From: Verrucomicrobiaceae bacterium
GTDB taxonomy: Bacteria > Verrucomicrobiota > Verrucomicrobiia > Verrucomicrobiales > Akkermansiaceae
Length of the DNA stretch: 8,527 nucleotides
Direction: 5' to 3'
Assembly: GCA_027483005.1 (NCBI GenBank)
Contig: JAIXVN010000011.1
Span: forward strand, 1-8,527
The notes below the pieces were generated by a model that saw only the letters and a program-made list of their open reading frames with translations, searched no databases and had not been told where the DNA came from. Each line of letters begins with the position of its first letter. Position 1 is the first letter of the stretch. Shown in pieces: positions 5,780 to 8,527 of this stretch. Both the position numbers and the translations under genes were made by a program.

Positions 5780-6841
5780 TCAACCGGCGAGGAGCTCGAG
5801 GAATCGCGGCAGAACCTTGCGGTAAAGGGTGTTTTTCCCACCTCGGGCGAGCTGGGCACCCACCAAGCCGCCGTCGTCATCCGGGTCCGCCGGGGCGAGC
5901 GAGGTCTGGGAGTTTCCAGAGGTGATCAGCTCGCGCAGCAAATGGGCGGCCCCCGCTGCCCGGGAAATCCGGACGGTCACGCCGGGTGCGCTGAGTTCGA
6001 GAAGACCGACCGGTGCGGACGCTTCGTCGGCCTCCAGCGACGCGGTGATGGCATGACCGGACTTCGATTCCATCGGAAAGATTTCAACCTGACCATCACG
6101 CGCCGCGGCGAGCCCGAGCCCCTGACGCCAGCCGGCCTGAATGCTGATCCACGCCAGCAGTTGCAGCGCGGAACTGCGATGCTTCGGATGATGGACGATG
6201 CGGACCGTTTCAATGGAGGGCAGAGCCGAAAGGGCGACCGGATCATCAAACATCCCAGCCAATGAAAGCCGGTACTGCCAGGTGCGGGTCCAGGCGAGGT
6301 CCTGCACGACAAGATCAAGCGTGGAGGAGGCAACGGCATCTTTCAATCTCGAGAAGTTCGCGACCGGATCCGCCCACGACGAGCTGTCGATCACCAAGCG
6401 GTCGATCACACTGAAAAGCCGCTCGCGGAAAACATCCGACAACTCACCCTGCCACCAGAAGACCAGCGGCAGGTCGCTGTTGAGATGGCCGAAGACCGTG
6501 TTGCGGAAACGGCCCGTGACTCGACCGGTGAACGCAAACGCGATCTGCTCGCAGCAGACCGACTTTTTTCCCTCGGCCAAGTGGCAATGCGCCGTGATCC
6601 AGGCGCGGATCGAGGGGACTTCAACCGAACGATCAAACTCCACGAGAATCGCGCGGCAGGCATGCTCACGGGTCAGCTCGCGGATGATGGCGGAATTCTG
6701 ACGCAGCGATCCGGCCTGCTCGGAGCAGGTGACGAGGTTGATCAACGAGGCATTGGCATGCACCTCGTCAGCCTCCCAGAGCTTGCGCAGCTCCTTGTCG
6801 ATGGAGGCGACAGGCACTTCCTGACCGAGCTCGGGGTCCAT
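5780..6841 (-). CDS. opcA: OpcA, glucose-6-phosphate dehydrogenase assembly/activator protein
   Basis: OpcA family proteins promote assembly or activation of glucose-6-phosphate dehydrogenase in cyanobacteria and occur next to zwf in actinobacteria. The 353-residue product shows family-like segments: RFRNTVFGHLNSDLPLVFWWQGELSD (starting at residue 111, with the DLPLVFWWQG core) and DLAWTRTWQYR (181-191). The strongest support is its position directly downstream of zwf on the same strand. Residues 86-98 carry a Cys/His cluster (C86, H87, then C96-C97-E98), which might bind metal or respond to redox. The frame also has a TTG at 6859 adding six residues, but that TTG lies within the heptad tract, so ATG at 6841 is preferred. 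No Shine-Dalgarno is seen; the heptad tract occupies bases -12 to -39 upstream of the ATG. Confidence 0.88.
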   Translation of the reverse strand: MDPELGQEVPVASIDKELRKLWEADEVHANASLINLVTCSEQAGSLRQNSAIIRELTREHACRAILVEFDRSVEVPSIRAWITAHCHLAEGKKSVCCEQIAFAFTGRVTGRFRNTVFGHLNSDLPLVFWWQGELSDVFRERLFSVIDRLVIDSSSWADPVANFSRLKDAVASSTLDLVVQDLAWTRTWQYRLSLAGMFDDPVALSALPSIETVRIVHHPKHRSSALQLLAWISIQAGWRQGLGLAAARDGQVEIFPMESKSGHAITASLEADEASAPVGLLELSAPGVTVRISRAAGAAHLLRELITSGNSQTSLAPADPDDDGGLVGAQLARGGKNTLYRKVLPRFLELLAG

Positions 6842-6852
6842 TTGGAGTTCGA

Positions 6853-6880
6853 GTTTCAAGTTTTCAGTTTCAAGTTTTCA
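6853..6880 (-). repeat. Two perfect 14-bp tandem repeats (four heptads) upstream of opcA
   Basis: The plus strand reads GTTTCAAGTTTTCA twice without interruption (6853-6866 and 6867-6880). Each 14-mer divides into heptads of the TTTCAAG / TTTTCAG kind. In transcript sense the units are CTGAAAA and CTTGAAA, placed immediately upstream of the opcA ATG where a ribosome-binding site would normally be. Confidence 0.85.
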
Positions 6881-6915
6881 GCGAAGACAAAGATCAGAAG
6901 TGCTCAGCTCTCTTT

Positions 6916-6950
6916 CTTGAGACTGAACACTGAACACTTCCAACTTCTTC
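6916..6950 (+). repeat. Second heptad tract at the zwf 3' end
   Basis: The plus strand reads five heptads that all begin CT: CTTGAGA CTGAACA CTGAACA CTTCCAA CTTCTTC. The second and third are identical, and the last overlaps the zwf stop codon by two bases. This tract lies 35 bases from the opcA-side tract. Because that tract shows the CT-starting form on the minus strand, the two are roughly inverted relative to each other and could pair partially in the transcript. Confidence 0.6.
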
Positions 6951-8481
6951 AAAGCCTGCGCCACGCGTGGCCGTCCTGATCGAGAAGATCATCGGCCTCC
7001 TTCGGGCCCCAGGAACCTGCAGTGAAATTGGCCATCGGCGGCGGGGTGTCGCTCTGGTGCCAGGCATGTTCGATGTGGTCGATGAACTTCCAGGCTTCCT
7101 CGACCTCGTCGCGTCTTGCGAAGAGCGTGGCATCGCCGGCCATCGCATCGAGCAAGAGGCGTTCGTAGGCCTCCGGGCTGCCTTTCCCGAAGCTGGTGGC
7201 GTAGTGGAAATCCATCTTCACCGGCTCGAGACGCAGGCTGGTGCCGGGGAGCTTCGAGACCATGCGCAGCGAAATGCCCTCATCCGGCTGGATGCGGATG
7301 ACGAGGACGTTGCCGCCGGGAACCCCACCGGGCAGGGCATTGAACAGCACGCAGGGCGCATCCTTGAAATGGACGGAGATCTCGGTGGACTTCTTCGGCA
7401 GACGCTTGCCCATGCGGATGTAGAATGGCACGCCGCTCCAACGCCAGGTGTCGATCAGCAATCGAACCGCGACATAGGCCTCGGTCGTCGATTCCGGATT
7501 CACGCGGTCCTCTTCGCGATAACCCGGCACGGCCTTGCCGTCGATGTGGCCCGCCGTGTACTGGGCGCGGACGACATTGGCCGCGACCTTCTCCGGCGTG
7601 TCCCATTGGCGCAGTGAGCGGATCACCTTCACCTTTTCATCGCGGACGCCATCGGCCGAAAGATCGGTCGGCGGCTCCATCGCGACGAGGCTGAGAAGCT
7701 GCAAAAGATGGTTCTGCACCATGTCGCGCAGGGCTCCCGCGTGATCGTAGTAGCCGCCGCGGCCGCCCTCCATGCCGAGGTTTTCGGCGCAGGTGATCTG
7801 GATGTGGGAAATGTAGCGGCTGTTCCAGAGCGGTTCGAAGATGGCGTTGGCAAAGCGCAGCACCATCAGGTTCTGGGCGGTCTCCTTGCCGAGATAGTGG
7901 TCGATCCGGTAGGTGTCGCTTTCGTGGAAGGTCGCGTTGACCACCTCGTTGAGATGCTTCGCGGTGGCGAGGTCGGTCCCGAAGGGCTTTTCCACGATCA
8001 CGCGAGACCAGCAGCCCGGAGCCGCCTCGTTGAGGCCGGCTTCCTTGAGGGAAATGAGGATCGGGTCGAAGAACTCCGGCGCGCTGGCGATGTAGAACAG
8101 GCGGTTGCCCTTGCGGCCGCGCTCCTGGTCGATCGCATCGAGCCGCTCGGCGAGGCGCTTGTAGCCATCGGGATCGGTGAACTCGCTCTGATGATACGAA
8201 ATGTTTTCGGAAAACGGCCCCCAGATCGCGTCGTCATGCCCGGAGCGGGAGACCTTGCGGTTCAGCTCCAGCAGGCCCTCGCGGAACTCGGCGTCGGATT
8301 TCTCACGGCGGGCGAAGCCGATGATCTTCACGCCGGTCGGCAACTCACCATCGACGGCGAGGTTGTAGAGTGCCGGGACCAGCTTGCGATGCGTGAGGTC
8401 TCCGGTGGCACCGAAGATCACCACCGTGCAGGACTCGGGGCGGGAACGGGAAACGAGGTCTTCGCGGAAAGGATTGGTCAT
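6949..8481 (-). CDS. zwf: Glucose-6-phosphate 1-dehydrogenase
   Basis: Zwf oxidises glucose 6-phosphate to 6-phosphogluconolactone and reduces NADP+, the entry step of the oxidative pentose phosphate and Entner-Doudoroff pathways. The 510-residue protein has normal length. The N-terminal nucleotide-binding fold is FGATGDLTHRK (23-33). The active site includes EKPFG (164-168), the substrate-binding signature RIDHYLGKE (192-200, His195) and GALRDMVQNH (249-258), whose His258 is the likely catalytic base by family comparison. The C-terminal half contains FYIRMGKRLPKK and ends in a typical ADDLL segment. The ATG at 8481 is 17-20 residues before the first beta strand, as usual. Upstream bases show no Shine-Dalgarno. 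It is the first gene of the visible minus-strand unit, followed by opcA after about 107 bases. Confidence 0.97.
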   Translation of the reverse strand: MTNPFREDLVSRSRPESCTVVIFGATGDLTHRKLVPALYNLAVDGELPTGVKIIGFARREKSDAEFREGLLELNRKVSRSGHDDAIWGPFSENISYHQSEFTDPDGYKRLAERLDAIDQERGRKGNRLFYIASAPEFFDPILISLKEAGLNEAAPGCWSRVIVEKPFGTDLATAKHLNEVVNATFHESDTYRIDHYLGKETAQNLMVLRFANAIFEPLWNSRYISHIQITCAENLGMEGGRGGYYDHAGALRDMVQNHLLQLLSLVAMEPPTDLSADGVRDEKVKVIRSLRQWDTPEKVAANVVRAQYTAGHIDGKAVPGYREEDRVNPESTTEAYVAVRLLIDTWRWSGVPFYIRMGKRLPKKSTEISVHFKDAPCVLFNALPGGVPGGNVLVIRIQPDEGISLRMVSKLPGTSLRLEPVKMDFHYATSFGKGSPEAYERLLLDAMAGDATLFARRDEVEEAWKFIDHIEHAWHQSDTPPPMANFTAGSWGPKEADDLLDQDGHAWRRL

Positions 8482-8527
8482 GCGCGCAGGGGGATTTCAA
8501 CCCGTATGCCCCGGGAGGCAAAGGGAA

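Noticed and set aside
5699..6265. 188-codon plus-strand frame antisense to the opcA end
   Set aside because: It is the shadow of opcA; the sequence is Arg/Gly-rich and has no motif.
6842..6859. TTG start extending OpcA by six residues
   Set aside because: Those codons come from the heptad tract and its edge; the ATG at 6841 gives a more natural N-terminus. It cannot be fully excluded.
1..8527. CRISPR array, tRNA, rRNA or intact transposase
   Set aside because: No regularly spaced direct repeats with unique spacers, no cloverleaf or rRNA text, and no transposase motif seen on either strand.

Overview
The window looks like ordinary chromosome from a moderately high-GC, Gram-negative-type bacterium. 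My best guess is Verrucomicrobiota (Luteolibacter/Haloferula-like). This is inferred from an HPr kinase/HPr/Enzyme I set, a zwf-opcA pair, mostly Shine-Dalgarno-poor starts, and intergenic DNA filled with short palindromes and heptad repeats. No rRNA, mobile gene or taxonomic marker fixes this assignment.

Layout: bases 1-2740 (+ strand) hold the end of hprK, then ptsH and ptsI, a complete phosphorelay core: PEP -> Enzyme I -> HPr(His15), with HPr kinase acting on Ser46. No sugar permease (EII) gene is visible. Bases 2741-3540 are a gene-poor zone between convergent transcription units. They hold two tandem hairpins, a doubtful 40-codon ORF and a ~220-bp inverted-repeat element built from REP-like palindromes. 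Bases 3541-3900 (- strand) hold a small lipoprotein gene whose frame continues past an amber stop into a lost-looking tail of 11-residue repeats. Bases 3954-8481 (- strand) hold zwf, opcA and cysJ in transcription order. G6P dehydrogenase and its assembly/activator protein make NADPH, and the CysJ-type flavoprotein uses NADPH to feed electrons to sulfite reductase.

No wholly new enzymatic system is visible. The less ordinary signals are non-coding or small: (1) 7-bp-periodic tracts at the hprK/ptsH, ptsH/ptsI and zwf/opcA junctions; (2) the inverted REP-like element with compensatory changes between its hairpins; (3) the interrupted lipoprotein with 11-mer repeats.
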